From Deltaproteobacteria bacterium (lineage in GTDB: Bacteria; Desulfobacterota; Binatia; UBA12015), in contig JAJCZO010000119.1 of assembly GCA_029262355.1 (NCBI GenBank), forward strand, positions 1 through 37,907: a DNA stretch of 37,907 nt, read 5' to 3'. Positions 1-10,789 of the stretch are shown piece by piece. Below the pieces are notes generated by a model. The model did not search any database and had not been told where the DNA came from. It saw only the letters and a program-made list of their open reading frames with translations. A program made the translations under genes and the position numbers. Positions within the stretch are counted from its first letter, which is position 1; each line of letters begins with the position of its first letter.

Positions 1-287
1 AGCTTCCCTTCGGACACCATGGTGGGAATCATCCCGTGCAGGACCTCGCGACCGGGAAGGTCGAGATTACCTCGCAGAACCATGGGTTCGCAGTGGACGC
101 GGAATCGCTGCGTGGCATCGGCGCGGTCAGTCACGTGAATCTGAACGACGGTACCGTCGAAGGCCTGGCCCACGAGGGGCTGCCTCTCTTCTCCGTCCAG
201 TATCACCCCGAGGCCTCGCCCGGCCCGCGGGAGTCGGCCTACCTCTTTCGAAGGTTCACCGACATGATCGACCGGGCGAAGGGCTGA
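1..287 (+). CDS. carA: Carbamoyl-phosphate synthase small subunit, C-terminal part
   Basis: This is the end of the glutamine amidotransferase subunit, which hydrolyses glutamine and passes ammonia to CarB for carbamoyl phosphate (pyrimidine and arginine synthesis, cytoplasm). The 5' end is cut by the window edge; the reading frame begins at base 3 and stays open to a TGA at 285-287. Visible class I amidotransferase signatures are the FGHHGGNHP segment near the start and the [11 protein letters not shown] segment near the end, whose His and Glu complete the Cys-His-Glu triad; the Cys lies outside the window. Only 4 bases separate it from carB, so the two are certainly co-transcribed. The identification rests on both motifs and the adjacent carB. 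Confidence 0.95.
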   Translation, partial: LPFGHHGGNHPVQDLATGKVEITSQNHGFAVDAESLRGIGAVSHVNLNDGTVEGLAHEGLPLFSVQYHPEASPGPRESAYLFRRFTDMIDRAKG

Positions 288-291
288 GAGC

Positions 292-3200
292 ATGCCGCGG
301 CGCAACGACATCGAGACCATTCTGCTCATCGGCTCCGGTCCCATCGTGATCGGGCAGGCATGTGAGTTCGACTACTCGGGCGCGCAGGCCTGCAAGGCGT
401 TGCGCAGCGAGGGCTATCGGGTCGTGCTGGTGAACTCGAACCCGGCGACGATCATGACCGATCCGGATTTTGCGGACGCGACGTACGTCGAGCCGATGAC
501 TCCGGAGGTCATCGAGAAGATCATCGAACGGGAGCGCCCGGATGCGCTCTTGCCAACGATTGGTGGTCAAACCGGTCTGAACTTGGCGTTGGCGGTGGCC
601 GAGGCCGGGATTCTGGACAAGTACGGTGTCGAGATGATCGGCGCGAAGGTCGAGGCGATCAAGAAGGCGGAGGATCGCGATCTCTTCAAGAACGCGATGC
701 ACGCGATCGGCCTCGAGGTTCCGAAGTCCGGTTACGCACGTACCCTGGCCGAAGCACAGGCAGTGCAGCGTGAGTTGGGCTTTCCGGTGATCGTCCGCCC
801 GTCTCGTACGCTCGGCGGCATGGGTGGCGGCTTTGCCTCTGATCAGGAGGGCTTCGACGAGCTCGCGGCCTGGGGGCTGGATCTGTCTCCGCACAGCGAA
901 GTTCTGGTCGAGGAGTCGATCGCCGGGTGGAAGGAATTCGAACTCGAGGTGATGCGCGATCACGCCGACAACGTCGTGATCATCTGCTCCATCGAGAACC
1001 TCGACCCGATGGGTGTTCACACGGGAGACTCGATCACCGTCGCGCCGATTCAGACGCTGACGGACAAGGAGTATCAGATTCTCCGGGACGCCTCGATCGC
1101 GATCATCCGGGAGATCGGCGTGGAGACTGGCGGTTCGAACATCCAGTTCGCGACGGATCCCGCGACGGGTCGCATGGTGGTGATCGAGATGAACCCGCGT
1201 GTCTCGCGGAGCTCCGCACTCGCGTCGAAGGCCACCGGCTTTCCCATCGCGAAGATCGCGGCGAAACTCGCGGTGGGTTTCACGCTCGACGAGATCAAGA
1301 ATGACATCACGCGAGAGACTCCGGCGTCGTTCGAGCCGTCGATCGACTACGTGGTGACGAAGATCCCACGGTTCACGTTCGAGAAGTTTCCCCAGGCGGA
1401 GGATTATCTCACCTCACAGATGAAGTCGGTCGGTGAGGCGATGGCGATCGGTCGGACCTTCAAGGAGAGCCTGCAGAAGGCTCTTCGCTCGATGGAGATC
1501 GGTATCGCCGGCCTGGAGCCGACCGCTGGCGAGATGACCGACGATGCACTGCGTGAGCGCCTGCAGCGACCGAACGCGCAGCGATTGCTCCTCACGGCCG
1601 ACGCATTTCGGCGCGGCTGGGGCGAGGAGGAGATTCACCGGCTCACCCGGATCGACCCCTGGTTCCTGCGCGGCATCGAGGACATCGTGAACGCCGAGAC
1701 GACGATCGCGGAGCTCGGGGTTGCGGGGATGGAGAAGGAGGGCGGCGTAGCCTTCGCGGAGGCGAAGCGGATCGGTTTCTCGGATCGTCGTCTCGGGGCG
1801 CTGCTCGGTACGGACCGGCACGAGATCCGCGAGGCACGCGGCCGTCTCGGGGTTCGCCCGGTCTACAAGACGGTCGACACCTGTGCCGCGGAGTTCGCCG
1901 CCTATACGCCCTACCTCTACTCGTCCTACGAGACCGGCGAGTGCGAAGCCGCGCCGACCGACGAGAAGAAGATCATGATTCTCGGCGGAGGGCCGAACCG
2001 AATTGGGCAAGGGATCGAGTTCGACTACTGCTGCGTGCATGCCGCCTTCGCGCTCAAGGACGACGGCTATGAGACGATCATGGTCAACTGCAATCCCGAG
2101 ACCGTCTCGACGGACTACGACACGTCCGACAAGCTCTACTTCGAGCCGGTGACCCTGGAGGACGTTCTCGCGATCGTCGAGAAGGAGAAACCGCACGGCG
2201 TGATCGTTCAGTTTGGCGGCCAGACGCCCCTGCGTTTGGCCGTGGATTTGGAGCGGGCAGGTGCGCCGATCATCGGGACGAGCCCTGACGCGATCGATCG
2301 TGCGGAGGATCGGGAGCGCTTCAAGCAGCTGTTGGACGACCTGGAGCTTCAGCAGCCCGACAACGGTACGGCTCGGTCCGTCGAGGAAGCGGCGCGGATC
2401 GCGAGCAAGATCGGCTATCCAGTGCTGCTTCGGCCGAGCTATGTCCTCGGCGGGCGGGCGATGGAGATCGTTGCGCATGAGGAGGGCCTGCGCTCGTACA
2501 TGGATCGGGCCGTTCGCGCGTCGCCCGATCATCCGGTCTTGGTCGATAAGTTTCTCGACGACGCGATCGAGGTCGACGTCGATGCCATTTCCGATGGTAC
2601 CGACGTCGTGATCGGCGGAGTCATGGAGCACATCGAGCCGGCGGGCATCCATTCGGGGGACTCGGCCTGCGTGCTTCCTGCGCAGCTCTTGGCGGCCGAG
2701 ACCCTCGATGAGATCCGCCGCCAGACGATTGCGCTGGCGAGAGAGCTCGGCGTGATCGGGCTCATGAACATCCAGTTCGCGGTGCAGAGAGAGACGGTTT
2801 ACGTGCTCGAGGTGAACCCGCGCGCATCCCGTACGGTGCCGTTCGTATCGAAGGCCATTGGGCGGCCGCTTGCCAAGTTGGCGGCGCGGGTGATGGGCGG
2901 CAAGACGCTTGCTGAACTCGGTGTGGTCTCGGAGATCGTCCCGGACTACGTCAGCGTGAAAGAGTCGGTGTTCCCGTTCCTCAAGTTTCCAGGGGTCGAT
3001 ACTCTCCTCGGCCCAGAGATGAAGTCGACCGGCGAAGTGATGGGCATCGATCGCAGCTTCGCGCGCGCGTTTCTCAAGGCGGCGGACGGGGCGGGTAGCG
3101 TCTTGCCTCGCGACGGCACGGTGTTCGTCAGCGTGCGTGAGGAAGATCGGGGTCGGATCGTGCCGGTCGCGCGTCGATTTGCCGAGTCGGGTTTTAGGCT

Positions 3201-3531
3201 TCTTGCGACGCACGGAACGGCTGGCCATCTGCAGGCGGCGGGGCTGGAGTGTGACCGCGTCAACAAGGTCCACCAAGGATCGCCGCACATCGTGGATGCG
3301 CTGCGAGACGGTGATGTCGCGATGGTCGTGAACACGACCTCGTCGCCTCAGTCGATCGAGGACTCGTTCTCCTTGCGGCGTACGGCGCTGGAGACGCGAA
3401 CGCCGTACGTGACGACGATCGCCGGTGCGATCGCCGCCGCGGAAGCGAGTGCGGAGCGCTCGAAGGGGTCGCTGGAGGTTCGGACGTTGCAGGAGTATCA
3501 CGCGTCCGGGACGAGAGCGCGGGGCGCCTGA
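292..3531 (+). CDS. carB: Carbamoyl-phosphate synthase large subunit
   Basis: CarB makes carbamoyl phosphate from bicarbonate, two ATP and ammonia supplied by CarA. The 1079-residue length fits the family (E. coli 1073). The typical internal duplication is visible: the first half opens with [20 protein letters not shown] near residue 11, and the second half opens with [18 protein letters not shown] near residue 561. Each half carries an ATP-grasp domain with an EMNPR or EVNPR metal/ATP-binding strand. The C-terminal stretch (about 930-1079) is the MGS-like allosteric domain. The ATG start follows the carA stop by 4 bases. The recG start lies 3 bases after its stop, so carA-carB-recG is probably one transcript. 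Confidence 0.97.
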   Translation: MPRRNDIETILLIGSGPIVIGQACEFDYSGAQACKALRSEGYRVVLVNSNPATIMTDPDFADATYVEPMTPEVIEKIIERERPDALLPTIGGQTGLNLALAVAEAGILDKYGVEMIGAKVEAIKKAEDRDLFKNAMHAIGLEVPKSGYARTLAEAQAVQRELGFPVIVRPSRTLGGMGGGFASDQEGFDELAAWGLDLSPHSEVLVEESIAGWKEFELEVMRDHADNVVIICSIENLDPMGVHTGDSITVAPIQTLTDKEYQILRDASIAIIREIGVETGGSNIQFATDPATGRMVVIEMNPRVSRSSALASKATGFPIAKIAAKLAVGFTLDEIKNDITRETPASFEPSIDYVVTKIPRFTFEKFPQAEDYLTSQMKSVGEAMAIGRTFKESLQKALRSMEIGIAGLEPTAGEMTDDALRERLQRPNAQRLLLTADAFRRGWGEEEIHRLTRIDPWFLRGIEDIVNAETTIAELGVAGMEKEGGVAFAEAKRIGFSDRRLGALLGTDRHEIREARGRLGVRPVYKTVDTCAAEFAAYTPYLYSSYETGECEAAPTDEKKIMILGGGPNRIGQGIEFDYCCVHAAFALKDDGYETIMVNCNPETVSTDYDTSDKLYFEPVTLEDVLAIVEKEKPHGVIVQFGGQTPLRLAVDLERAGAPIIGTSPDAIDRAEDRERFKQLLDDLELQQPDNGTARSVEEAARIASKIGYPVLLRPSYVLGGRAMEIVAHEEGLRSYMDRAVRASPDHPVLVDKFLDDAIEVDVDAISDGTDVVIGGVMEHIEPAGIHSGDSACVLPAQLLAAETLDEIRRQTIALARELGVIGLMNIQFAVQRETVYVLEVNPRASRTVPFVSKAIGRPLAKLAARVMGGKTLAELGVVSEIVPDYVSVKESVFPFLKFPGVDTLLGPEMKSTGEVMGIDRSFARAFLKAADGAGSVLPRDGTVFVSVREEDRGRIVPVARRFAESGFRLLATHGTAGHLQAAGLECDRVNKVHQGSPHIVDALRDGDVAMVVNTTSSPQSIEDSFSLRRTALETRTPYVTTIAGAIAAAEASAERSKGSLEVRTLQEYHASGTRARGA

Positions 3532-3534
3532 ACC

Positions 3535-6045
3535 TTGCCGAGCGACCCGCTCGCTGAGCTGCTTTCGAGCGCCGCGCGGCCGCTCGGCTACTTGCGCGAC
3601 GCCGATGCAGGTCAGCGCGCACGCACGAGGCTGCCGGTCGCAGCGTGGTTGGAGCACCTCGAGCAGTTGGGGTCGGAGCAGCCCGAAGTTGCCGAGTTGG
3701 CCGAGATCTTCCGGCGGCTCGACGAGGCGGCGGCGCGGCAACAGACCGAGATCCTCGACCGTGCGCTGATCCTGTTGCGGGCGCTGGCCGGGGAACCCAC
3801 TCCGACGCCGATCGAGGTCGCGGCGGCCGCCCCCGCCGCGCCACGCCCGCGGCCCACGGTGCGGCCCGATGCACCGAGACCGCCAACCGCGCCAAAGCCT
3901 CTGCGTGAGGAGCCTCCCACCGGCGAAGAGATCGCATCCTACCTACACGCGCTTGCTCAGCCGGTGACGTCGCTCGCAGGCGTCGGGCCGCAGCGGGGAA
4001 AGGAATTGGTCAAGTACGGGCTCGAGACGGTCGAAGACGTGCTGTATCACTTGCCGTTTCGCTACGAGGACCGCCGGCGACTGGCGGTGGTGGAGGATCT
4101 CCGCGAAGGTGAGGCCGCGACAGTCGCTCTCACGGTGTCGGGCGTGCAGGACCGTTCGGTGGGGCGGCGTGGCCGTCGTGTGCTTCGTGCGGTCGGTCGT
4201 GACGAGACCGGTGGCGTCGAACTGATCTGGTACCACCAGATTCGCTTTTTTCGTTCGCGTCTGAAGGAGGGGTCGCGGTGGCTCGCGCACGGCCGAGTCG
4301 AGCGCGGCTACGACATGTCGTTGCGGATGGTGCACCCCGAGATGGAGGCGGCGGACGACGGGGAGAGCGCCGGCGCGCCGCGGATCGTCCCGGTGTACGA
4401 GAAACCGACGGCCATGCCCGCGTCTGCCATGCGGAGGATCGCCCATGCGGCGGTGCAAGCCCACGCGGCAAGCATCCCGGAGGCGGTGCCCGTGGAGCAC
4501 CGCAAACGGTTGGGGCTCCGGGCGCTCGCAGACGCGTTTGCGTGCGTGCACGATCCCGGCGGTGACGAGGATGTCGACGCGCTCTCCAGCGTTTCGTCGG
4601 ACTGTCATCGGGCCATCATTTTCGATGAGCTCTTCTTCGTTCAACTCGGGCTGCTCCTTCGTAAGGCGACTGTGGCACGCGAGGCCGGGATCGCGTTTGC
4701 GCCAGAAGGAGCGCTGACGAAACAGTTGCTGGCCGAGCTGCCGTTCGCGCTCACGGGTGCGCAGTCCCGGGTCTTGAATGAGATCGGTGCCGACATGCAG
4801 GCGGCCCGGCCGATGCATCGGCTTCTGCAGGGAGACGTCGGAAGCGGCAAGACCGTCATCGCGGTCGCCGCGGCGCTGCGTGCCATCGAGGCCGGGTACC
4901 AGGCCGTGATCATGGCGCCGACCGAGCTGCTGGCCGAGCAACATTGGCGTACGGTGCAGAAGGTCGCGGGCGAGTTGGGCGTTGGGTTGTGGTCACTCAC
5001 GGGAGAGACTCCGCCGGCGGAGCGGCGTGACGCGCTCCGAGAGCTCGCCGGCGGTCGTCCGGGGCTGGCGGTCGGGACGCATGCGCTGATCCAGGACCAG
5101 GTGAAGTTCGGTCGTCTCGGACTTGCGGTGATCGACGAGCAGCACCGGTTCGGGGTGATGCAGCGTGCGGCGCTCTCTCGCACGGACGGTGGGCTTCCGC
5201 CCGACGTGCTCCTGATGACGGCGACGCCGATCCCGCGCACGATGGCGCTGAGTGTCTATGGCGATCTCGATCTCTCTACGATCGATGAGCTGCCCCCGAG
5301 CCGGAAGCCCGTCACCACGCGACTCTTCAGCGCGGCGCAACGGGCTCGCGGGTACGAGACGGTCCGCGCGGAGATCTCCGCGGGGCGTCAGGCGTACGTG
5401 GTCTACCCGTTGGTGGAGGAGTCGGAGAACAGTGACCTGCGCGACGCGACGTCTGCCGCCGAAGAGCTCGCCGCCGGGCCGTTCTCGGACTTCCGCGTGG
5501 CGCTCGTGCACGGCCGCATGGCCTCGGCCGAGCGCGATACCGTGATGCGCGCCTTCCGCGACGGCGACTACGACATCCTCGTGGCGACGACGGTGATCGA
5601 GGTGGGAATCGATGTGCCGAACGCGAGTGTGATCGTGATCGAGCACGCGGAGCGGTTCGGGCTCTCGCAGCTGCATCAGCTTCGCGGACGGGTCGGTCGC
5701 GGCAGTGACGCGGCCCATTGCCTGCTCATTGCCGAGTACGCGCAATCGAACGATGCGAAGCAGCGGCTACGGGTCATGACGGAGACGAGCGACGGTCTGA
5801 AGATCGCCGAGGCAGACCTCGAGATCCGGGGCCCGGGAGCGCTGTTGGGAACTCGCCAGGCGGGTGTTCCGGACTTCCGGGTGGCGAGCCTTCTGCGGGA
5901 CGCGGGCACGCTACGCGAAGCGCGTGCCCTCGCGCAGGAGATCCTCCAGGCCGATCCGGATCTCTCCAGTGAGGCCTCGCGCCCGATGGCCCGCCTCCTC
6001 GACGCGCGTTGGGCGGGGCGTCTCGGGCTTGCGCGGGTGGGGTAG
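3535..6045 (+). CDS. recG: ATP-dependent DNA helicase RecG
   Basis: RecG is a superfamily 2 helicase that remodels stalled replication forks and branched recombination intermediates. Walker A GDVGSGKT is at residues 433-440 and the DEQH box at 534-537. The later helicase motifs include TATPIPRT and HGRM, and the QLRGRVGRG segment is characteristic of RecG. The wedge/OB domain follows [12 protein letters not shown] near residue 145. The protein is 836 residues against 693 in E. coli. The difference is a roughly 140-residue N-terminal extension, partly helical and then Pro/Ala-rich (about 85-125), similar in kind to extensions seen in other deltaproteobacterial RecG proteins. The start is a TTG 3 bases after carB; a later start inside the extension cannot be excluded. 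Confidence 0.95.
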   Translation: MPSDPLAELLSSAARPLGYLRDADAGQRARTRLPVAAWLEHLEQLGSEQPEVAELAEIFRRLDEAAARQQTEILDRALILLRALAGEPTPTPIEVAAAAPAAPRPRPTVRPDAPRPPTAPKPLREEPPTGEEIASYLHALAQPVTSLAGVGPQRGKELVKYGLETVEDVLYHLPFRYEDRRRLAVVEDLREGEAATVALTVSGVQDRSVGRRGRRVLRAVGRDETGGVELIWYHQIRFFRSRLKEGSRWLAHGRVERGYDMSLRMVHPEMEAADDGESAGAPRIVPVYEKPTAMPASAMRRIAHAAVQAHAASIPEAVPVEHRKRLGLRALADAFACVHDPGGDEDVDALSSVSSDCHRAIIFDELFFVQLGLLLRKATVAREAGIAFAPEGALTKQLLAELPFALTGAQSRVLNEIGADMQAARPMHRLLQGDVGSGKTVIAVAAALRAIEAGYQAVIMAPTELLAEQHWRTVQKVAGELGVGLWSLTGETPPAERRDALRELAGGRPGLAVGTHALIQDQVKFGRLGLAVIDEQHRFGVMQRAALSRTDGGLPPDVLLMTATPIPRTMALSVYGDLDLSTIDELPPSRKPVTTRLFSAAQRARGYETVRAEISAGRQAYVVYPLVEESENSDLRDATSAAEELAAGPFSDFRVALVHGRMASAERDTVMRAFRDGDYDILVATTVIEVGIDVPNASVIVIEHAERFGLSQLHQLRGRVGRGSDAAHCLLIAEYAQSNDAKQRLRVMTETSDGLKIAEADLEIRGPGALLGTRQAGVPDFRVASLLRDAGTLREARALAQEILQADPDLSSEASRPMARLLDARWAGRLGLARVG

Positions 6046-6107
6046 GCGGAAACGCCGGCGCGGTCGACCTTTTTCGGGCGTCAAACCCGTGTGCTAACGA
6101 CTACGGC

Positions 6108-7289
6108 ATGGATTTTCCGCGCATCCAGCGGCTGCCGCCCTATGTGTTCGATGTGATTGGAGGCCTTCGGGTCGCCGCACGGGCACGCGGGGAGGACATC
6201 GTGGATTTTGGCATGGGAAACCCGGACCACGCCACACCCCCCCACATCGTCGAGAAGCTCATCGAGGCCGCTCGAAAGCCCCAAAACCACCGTTATTCGG
6301 TCTCCCGTGGCATCTACAAGCTCCGTTTGGCGATCTGCGACTGGTATCGGCGCCGGTACGATGTGGACCTCGACGCCGATCGCGAGGCGATCGTCACGAT
6401 TGGGTCGAAGGAGGGCATCGCCCACCTCGCCCTGGCCGTCCTCGGCCCGGGCGACGTCGTCCTGGCCCCGACGCCGACGTACCCGATCCACCAGTATGCG
6501 GTGATCATTGCGGGCGGAGATCTGCGGTCGGTTCCGCTGGGTCCGGGGCAGGACTTCTTTGCGAACCTCGTGGAGGCCACGCGCCAGACGTGGCCTCGTC
6601 CGAAGTTCCTGATCTTGAACTTTCCCCATAACCCGACGACGGAAGTGGTCGATCTCGCCTTCTTTCAGCGGATCATCGATTTCGCCCGCGAGCACGAGAT
6701 GTACGTCGTCCACGACCTCGCGTACGCGGATATCGTCTTCGATGGCTACGAGCCGCCGAGCATCCTTCAGATCCCGGGGGCGAAGGAGATTGCGGTCGAG
6801 TTCTTCTCGCTTTCGAAGAGCTACAGCATGCCCGGGTGGCGCGTCGGTTTCGCGGTCGGGAACCCGGACTTGGTCGCCGCGCTCGCTCGGATGAAAAGCT
6901 ATCTCGACTACGGCATCTTCCAGCCCGTGCAGATTGCGGCCATTGCTGCACTGAACGGTCCGCAGGAATGCCTCGACGATATCCGCGACGTGTATCGCTC
7001 GCGGCGCGACGTCCTCTGTGACGGTCTTACGCGAGCAGGTTGGAACGTGCCGCGGCCTTTGGCCACGATGTTCGTCTGGGCGGAGATTCCTGACGAGTGG
7101 AAGGAGCGCGGCTCCCTCGAGTTTTCGAAGCTCCTCCTGAGCGAGGCCAAGGTGGCCGTCTCGCCCGGGATTGGCTTCGGTGAATACGGAGATCACTACG
7201 TGCGTATGGCGCTGATCGAAAACGAACACAGGACCCGGCAGGCAGTTCGCGGAATCCGAAAGGCCTTGGGCCTCGGTGGGGCGTCGTGA
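6108..7289 (+). CDS. alaC: PLP-dependent aminotransferase, AlaC type
   Basis: This is a class I/II (fold type I) aminotransferase of 393 residues, closest in pattern to the AlaC glutamate-pyruvate/alanine aminotransferases. The PLP-binding lysine is Lys237 in [15 protein letters not shown]. The NFPHNPTT segment that contacts PLP and the substrate, and the conserved Asp and Tyr of [13 protein letters not shown], are present. I chose the ATG at 6108 because the protein then begins [14 protein letters not shown], as AlaC homologues do; the frame is open further upstream, but that stretch looks like non-coding spacer. The gene is followed by hom with a 4-base overlap, an arrangement common near aspartate-family amino acid genes. 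Exact substrate preference is inferred. Confidence 0.88.
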   Translation: MDFPRIQRLPPYVFDVIGGLRVAARARGEDIVDFGMGNPDHATPPHIVEKLIEAARKPQNHRYSVSRGIYKLRLAICDWYRRRYDVDLDADREAIVTIGSKEGIAHLALAVLGPGDVVLAPTPTYPIHQYAVIIAGGDLRSVPLGPGQDFFANLVEATRQTWPRPKFLILNFPHNPTTEVVDLAFFQRIIDFAREHEMYVVHDLAYADIVFDGYEPPSILQIPGAKEIAVEFFSLSKSYSMPGWRVGFAVGNPDLVAALARMKSYLDYGIFQPVQIAAIAALNGPQECLDDIRDVYRSRRDVLCDGLTRAGWNVPRPLATMFVWAEIPDEWKERGSLEFSKLLLSEAKVAVSPGIGFGEYGDHYVRMALIENEHRTRQAVRGIRKALGLGGAS

Positions 7290-8641
7290 GCGCTGATGGG
7301 CGCCGTGCGCCGGTGAAGGCCGGCGGGGGAGAGCCTTGCGTGCGTGCGGCGGTCATCGGTTGGGGGACGATCGGATCGGGCGTGGTCCGGCTGATGCGCG
7401 GATCGCAGGCCGAGTTGTCGACGCGTCTCGGGGCGTCTCTCGAGCTGGCGCGGGTCGCCGACATCGACTTGACCCGCAAGCGTGAGGTGCGGGTCCCGAA
7501 GCGCCTGCTCACGAAGGACACGAAGGCAGTTCTGAAGGATCCCGACATCGATGTCGTCATCGAGTTGATGGGTGGGCTCGAGCCGGCGCGGACGTTCGTG
7601 CTCGAGGCCATCGCGAACGGAAAAGCCGTCGTGACCGCCAACAAGGCGCTCCTGGCCCACCACGGGCGAGAGATTTTCCAGGCCGCCGAATTGGCCGGTG
7701 TCGGCGTGGGGTTCGAGGCGAGCGTCGGAGGCGGAATTCCGATCATCCGCACTCTGCGCGAGGGGCTCGGTGTCGATCGGCACTCTGCGGTCTTTGGCAT
7801 CATGAACGGAACGTCGAACTACATCCTGAGCACGATGGCGGCCGAGGGTCGTGGCTTTGCGGAGGTGCTCGCGGCCGCACAGACCTCGGGCCTGGCCGAG
7901 GCGGATCCAACGTATGACGTGGATGGAATCGACGCGGCCCACAAGCTAGCGCTCCTGGTACAGCTCGCGTTCGGTGTTCATCTGCCCCTCGATGCCATCC
8001 ACACAGAGGGCATTCGCGACGTCGCTGCGCTGGACATGGCGTACGCGAAAGAACTCGGATACGCGATCAAGCTCCTAGCGATCGCAAAGAACCACGGCGA
8101 CACGATCGAAGCGCGCGTGCATCCGACGATGATCCGCAGTGACGATTTGCTCGCCGGCGTCGACGGGGCGATGAACGCGGTATGTCTCCACGGCGATGCG
8201 CTGGGGCGTAGCATGTACTATGGGGCCGGGGCCGGCATGATGCCCACAGCGACCGCGGTCGTTGCCGACGTACTGGACATCGCGCGGGATCGACTCGGTC
8301 TCGGTGGCCCGAGGTTGGCACCCTTGGGCTTTTCGGCGAAGGCTCTGCGCAAGGGCCGGGTTCGGCCGATCGGCGAAGTCGTGAGCGAGTATTACCTTCG
8401 GATTCAGGCGAAGGATCGCCCTGGTGTGCTCGGGCAGGTTGCCGGGCACCTCGGCCGATCCGGGATCTCGGTGGCGTCGGTCGTTCAGCGCGAGCGCAAG
8501 AGCGGCGGTTCGGTGCCGATGGTGTTCCGCACCTATGAGACGCGTGAGCGAGATCTCCGACGTGCGGTCGCCCGTGTGGCGGCGCTACCGGCGATCGAAG
8601 GAACGCCGGTCGCGATCCGCATCGAAGAGAATCCTGGCTAG
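7286..8641 (+). CDS. hom: Homoserine dehydrogenase
   Basis: This enzyme reduces aspartate semialdehyde to homoserine with NAD(P)H, on the route to threonine and methionine. The 451-residue protein has an N-terminal Rossmann motif GWGTIGSG (residues 25-32), the NGTSNYIL segment of the active site and the [12 protein letters not shown] segment with the family's conserved lysine. A C-terminal ACT domain (about 370-450, [20 protein letters not shown]) is the usual site of amino-acid feedback. The GTG start overlaps the alaC stop by 4 bases, indicating translational coupling. A second GTG at 7340, preceded by a good GGGGGAG at 7325-7331, would give a 433-residue protein beginning directly at the Rossmann fold and is a serious alternative. 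Confidence 0.93.
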   Translation: MSADGRRAPVKAGGGEPCVRAAVIGWGTIGSGVVRLMRGSQAELSTRLGASLELARVADIDLTRKREVRVPKRLLTKDTKAVLKDPDIDVVIELMGGLEPARTFVLEAIANGKAVVTANKALLAHHGREIFQAAELAGVGVGFEASVGGGIPIIRTLREGLGVDRHSAVFGIMNGTSNYILSTMAAEGRGFAEVLAAAQTSGLAEADPTYDVDGIDAAHKLALLVQLAFGVHLPLDAIHTEGIRDVAALDMAYAKELGYAIKLLAIAKNHGDTIEARVHPTMIRSDDLLAGVDGAMNAVCLHGDALGRSMYYGAGAGMMPTATAVVADVLDIARDRLGLGGPRLAPLGFSAKALRKGRVRPIGEVVSEYYLRIQAKDRPGVLGQVAGHLGRSGISVASVVQRERKSGGSVPMVFRTYETRERDLRRAVARVAALPAIEGTPVAIRIEENPG

Positions 8642-8650
8642 GAGAGAACG

Positions 8651-9595
8651 TTGGATCGAAATCTCGCACTGGAAGTCGTTCGCGTCACGGAGGCGGCCGC
8701 GTTGGAGTCGGCTCGGCTGATGGGGCGCGGTGACGCCGCCGCCGATGCAGCGGCCGCGCTCGCGATGCGCCAGGCGTTCGAGGCGATCAATGCAGACGCA
8801 GTGATCGTGATCGGCGAGGGCGCCGAGGGTGATCTGCACGCCGGTCAGCACGTGGGAGGCGGGTCGGAGACGGTTGCGATCGACGTTGCCCTCGACGCGC
8901 TCGAGGGTGCGACGGTGTGCGCGACCGGCGGAGCCAACGCGCTCTCCCTCATCCTGATCGGTGAGCGTGGCCGGATTCTGGCGTGCCCCGAGACGTACAT
9001 GGAGAAGCTGGCGGTCGGGCCGGCGGGGCGGGGCGTCGTCGATCTCGACCGCTCGCCCACCGACAACCTGAAGGCACTCGCCGAGGCCAAGGGCGTCTAC
9101 GTCGAAGACCTGACGGCGGTCATTCTCGATCGCCCACGGCACTCGCGACTGATCGACGAGGCGCGGCGGGCGGGCGCGCGCGTGCAGCTCCTGGCGGATG
9201 GTGATCTGGCGGCCGCCATCGCCACCGCCCGTCCCGACTCCGGGATCGACATCGTCTTGGGCATCGGAGGGGCACAGCAGGGTGTGCTGGCGGCGGGCGC
9301 GCTGGAATGTCTCGGAGGAGAGTTCCAGGGGCGATTCAAGCCGATGACGAGCGATGAGGTGACGTCTCTCACCGAGGCCGGCATCGAAGATCAGGCGCGT
9401 CGTTATCGCGCGAGCGACCTGATCGGGGACAAGATGATGTTCGCCGCCACGGGCGTGACCAACGGCCATCTTCTCAGGGGCGTTCAGTTTCAGCGTGGCG
9501 GGGCAACGACGAACTCCGTCGTCATGCGCTCGCAGAGTCGTACCGTTCGCTGGATCGAGGCGTACCACCACTTCGACTTCAAGCCGGAATACTAA
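8651..9595 (+). CDS. glpX: GlpX-family (class II fructose-1,6-bisphosphatase-like) protein with altered active site
   Basis: The protein aligns over its 314 residues with GlpX class II fructose-1,6-bisphosphatases: MDRNLALEVVRVTEAAALES at the start, GRGD, VIGEG, DALEG, YMEKLAVGPAG, RPRHSRLI, GIGGAQQGVLAAGAL and FAATGVTNGHLL. Metal-binding positions equivalent to E. coli D33, E57, D85 and E88 are kept. However, the lysine after GRGD (K29) is lost with a one-residue deletion, the IDEAP segment containing D61 is replaced by a shorter, unrelated loop, T90 is Ala and E213 is Gln. Activity on fructose bisphosphate is therefore doubtful, and it may act on another phosphate ester or be non-catalytic. 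The TTG start has AGGAGAG at 8640-8646 just upstream, and the gene follows hom by 9 bases. Confidence 0.8.
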   Translation: MDRNLALEVVRVTEAAALESARLMGRGDAAADAAAALAMRQAFEAINADAVIVIGEGAEGDLHAGQHVGGGSETVAIDVALDALEGATVCATGGANALSLILIGERGRILACPETYMEKLAVGPAGRGVVDLDRSPTDNLKALAEAKGVYVEDLTAVILDRPRHSRLIDEARRAGARVQLLADGDLAAAIATARPDSGIDIVLGIGGAQQGVLAAGALECLGGEFQGRFKPMTSDEVTSLTEAGIEDQARRYRASDLIGDKMMFAATGVTNGHLLRGVQFQRGGATTNSVVMRSQSRTVRWIEAYHHFDFKPEY

Positions 9596-9609
9596 GAGGA
9601 CCGACGACA

Positions 9610-10383
9610 ATGGGAAACGTGAGCCTCGAAAGAAACGGGGACATTGCGACGTTGCGCATCGACCGGCCACGGGCGATGAATGCGCTCGATACGGAGACTC
9701 TTCTCGAGCTGCGCGCGCATGCGTTGGCGCTCACGCGGGAGCCGGCGCGGGTCGTGCTCGTGACGAGCGCGGGCGACCGCGTATTCGTCGCGGGGGCGGA
9801 CATCGCTGCCATGTCGCAGATGAGCACCGAGGAGGCCCGGACGTTCTCCGAGCTGGGCCACGAGGCGTTCGATGCGCTCGAGGCGCTTCCGAGTTTGCAG
9901 GTGGCCGTCGTTCAGGGCGCCGCGCTGGGCGGCGGATGCGAGCTGCTTCTCGCATGCGATCTGGCGGTGGCGAGCGAGAAGGCTCGCTTCGGTCAGCCGG
10001 AGACGAATCTGGGGTTGCTCCCGGGCTTCGGCGGCTGCTCGCGGCTGGTGCGTCGCATCGGTGTCGGTCCGGCGCGCGACTTGATCTATAGCGGCCGGCT
10101 CATTGGTGCGCAGGATGCGCTTGGTTGGGGACTGGTCAACAAGGTCGTGGCGCACGACGAGCTGGGAGCGGCGGCCGCGCAGTGGGCCGCGGAGCTGGCG
10201 ACGCGTCCGCCGCTGGCGGTGCGCCGGGCAAAGGTGGCCATGGCGGCTGCGGAAGTCAGTGACGCGCGGACTGCGGCCCGCGTCGAGATCGAGGGCTTCG
10301 CAGGGGTGTTCGGTTCGGACGATGGGCGCGAGGGGCTCACGGCGTTCTTGGAAAAGCGCACGCCTACGTTCGAGGGGCGGTAG
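9610..10383 (+). CDS. Enoyl-CoA hydratase/isomerase family protein
   Basis: A 257-residue crotonase-fold protein, predicted to hydrate 2-enoyl-CoA thioesters. The oxyanion-hole regions AGADI (61-65) and [10 protein letters not shown] (103-112) are present. Both catalytic glutamates of true hydratases are kept: Glu111 in GGGCELLL and Glu131 in [16 protein letters not shown]. This argues for hydratase activity rather than another crotonase reaction. The ATG has GAGGA about 9 bases upstream. It lies 14 bases after the glpX-like gene and 4 bases before a B12-binding mutase subunit, so it is probably in an acyl-CoA operon with that gene, the flavoprotein and the thiolase. The specific acyl-CoA is not evident. 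Confidence 0.9.
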   Translation: MGNVSLERNGDIATLRIDRPRAMNALDTETLLELRAHALALTREPARVVLVTSAGDRVFVAGADIAAMSQMSTEEARTFSELGHEAFDALEALPSLQVAVVQGAALGGGCELLLACDLAVASEKARFGQPETNLGLLPGFGGCSRLVRRIGVGPARDLIYSGRLIGAQDALGWGLVNKVVAHDELGAAAAQWAAELATRPPLAVRRAKVAMAAAEVSDARTAARVEIEGFAGVFGSDDGREGLTAFLEKRTPTFEGR

Positions 10384-10387
10384 GCAG

Positions 10388-10789
10388 ATGAAGCGACCAC
10401 TGCGCATTCTCGTCGCGAAGCCGGGCCTCGACGGCCACGATCGCGGAGCAAAGATCATCGCGCGCGCCCTGCGCGACGCCGGGATGGAGGTCATCTACAC
10501 GGGGCTTCACCAGACCCCCGAGATGATCGTCGAAGCCGCGTTGCAGGAAGATGTCGACGCCATCGGCTTGTCGGTTCTGTCGGGGGCCCACCGGGTACAG
10601 TTCCCGGCCATCATCGAGCTGCTGGCGGCGCGGGACGCCGAAGACATCACGGTGTTCGGCGGGGGGATCATTCCCGTGGACGACATCACCGCGCTCTCGA
10701 AGGAAGGCGTATCCAAGATATTCACGCCAGGGGCGACGACCGACGAGATCGTGGACTGGATCCGGACGAACGTCCGTACGCGCACTTGA
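10388..10789 (+). CDS. Cobalamin B12-binding domain protein (methylmalonyl-CoA mutase small/C-terminal subunit type)
   Basis: A 133-residue, stand-alone B12-binding domain of the methylmalonyl-CoA mutase C-terminal type. It shows the full signature: DGHDRG (residues 15-20, with the DxHxxG cobalt-ligand histidine His17), SVL (62-64) and the GGG loop (91-93). Known relatives pair with a separate catalytic subunit to form acyl-CoA mutases such as methylmalonyl-CoA or isobutyryl-CoA mutase. No large mutase subunit lies in this window, so its partner must be elsewhere. The ATG at 10388 was chosen because the protein then starts [16 protein letters not shown], as in homologues. The stop overlaps the next start by one base. 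Confidence 0.9.
   Translation: MKRPLRILVAKPGLDGHDRGAKIIARALRDAGMEVIYTGLHQTPEMIVEAALQEDVDAIGLSVLSGAHRVQFPAIIELLAARDAEDITVFGGGIIPVDDITALSKEGVSKIFTPGATTDEIVDWIRTNVRTRT

Noticed and set aside
1414..3741. A 775-residue minus-strand open frame opposite carB and recG
   Set aside because: It is rich in Arg and His with no recognisable motif, and lies opposite well-conserved carB and recG. It results from high-GC codon use.
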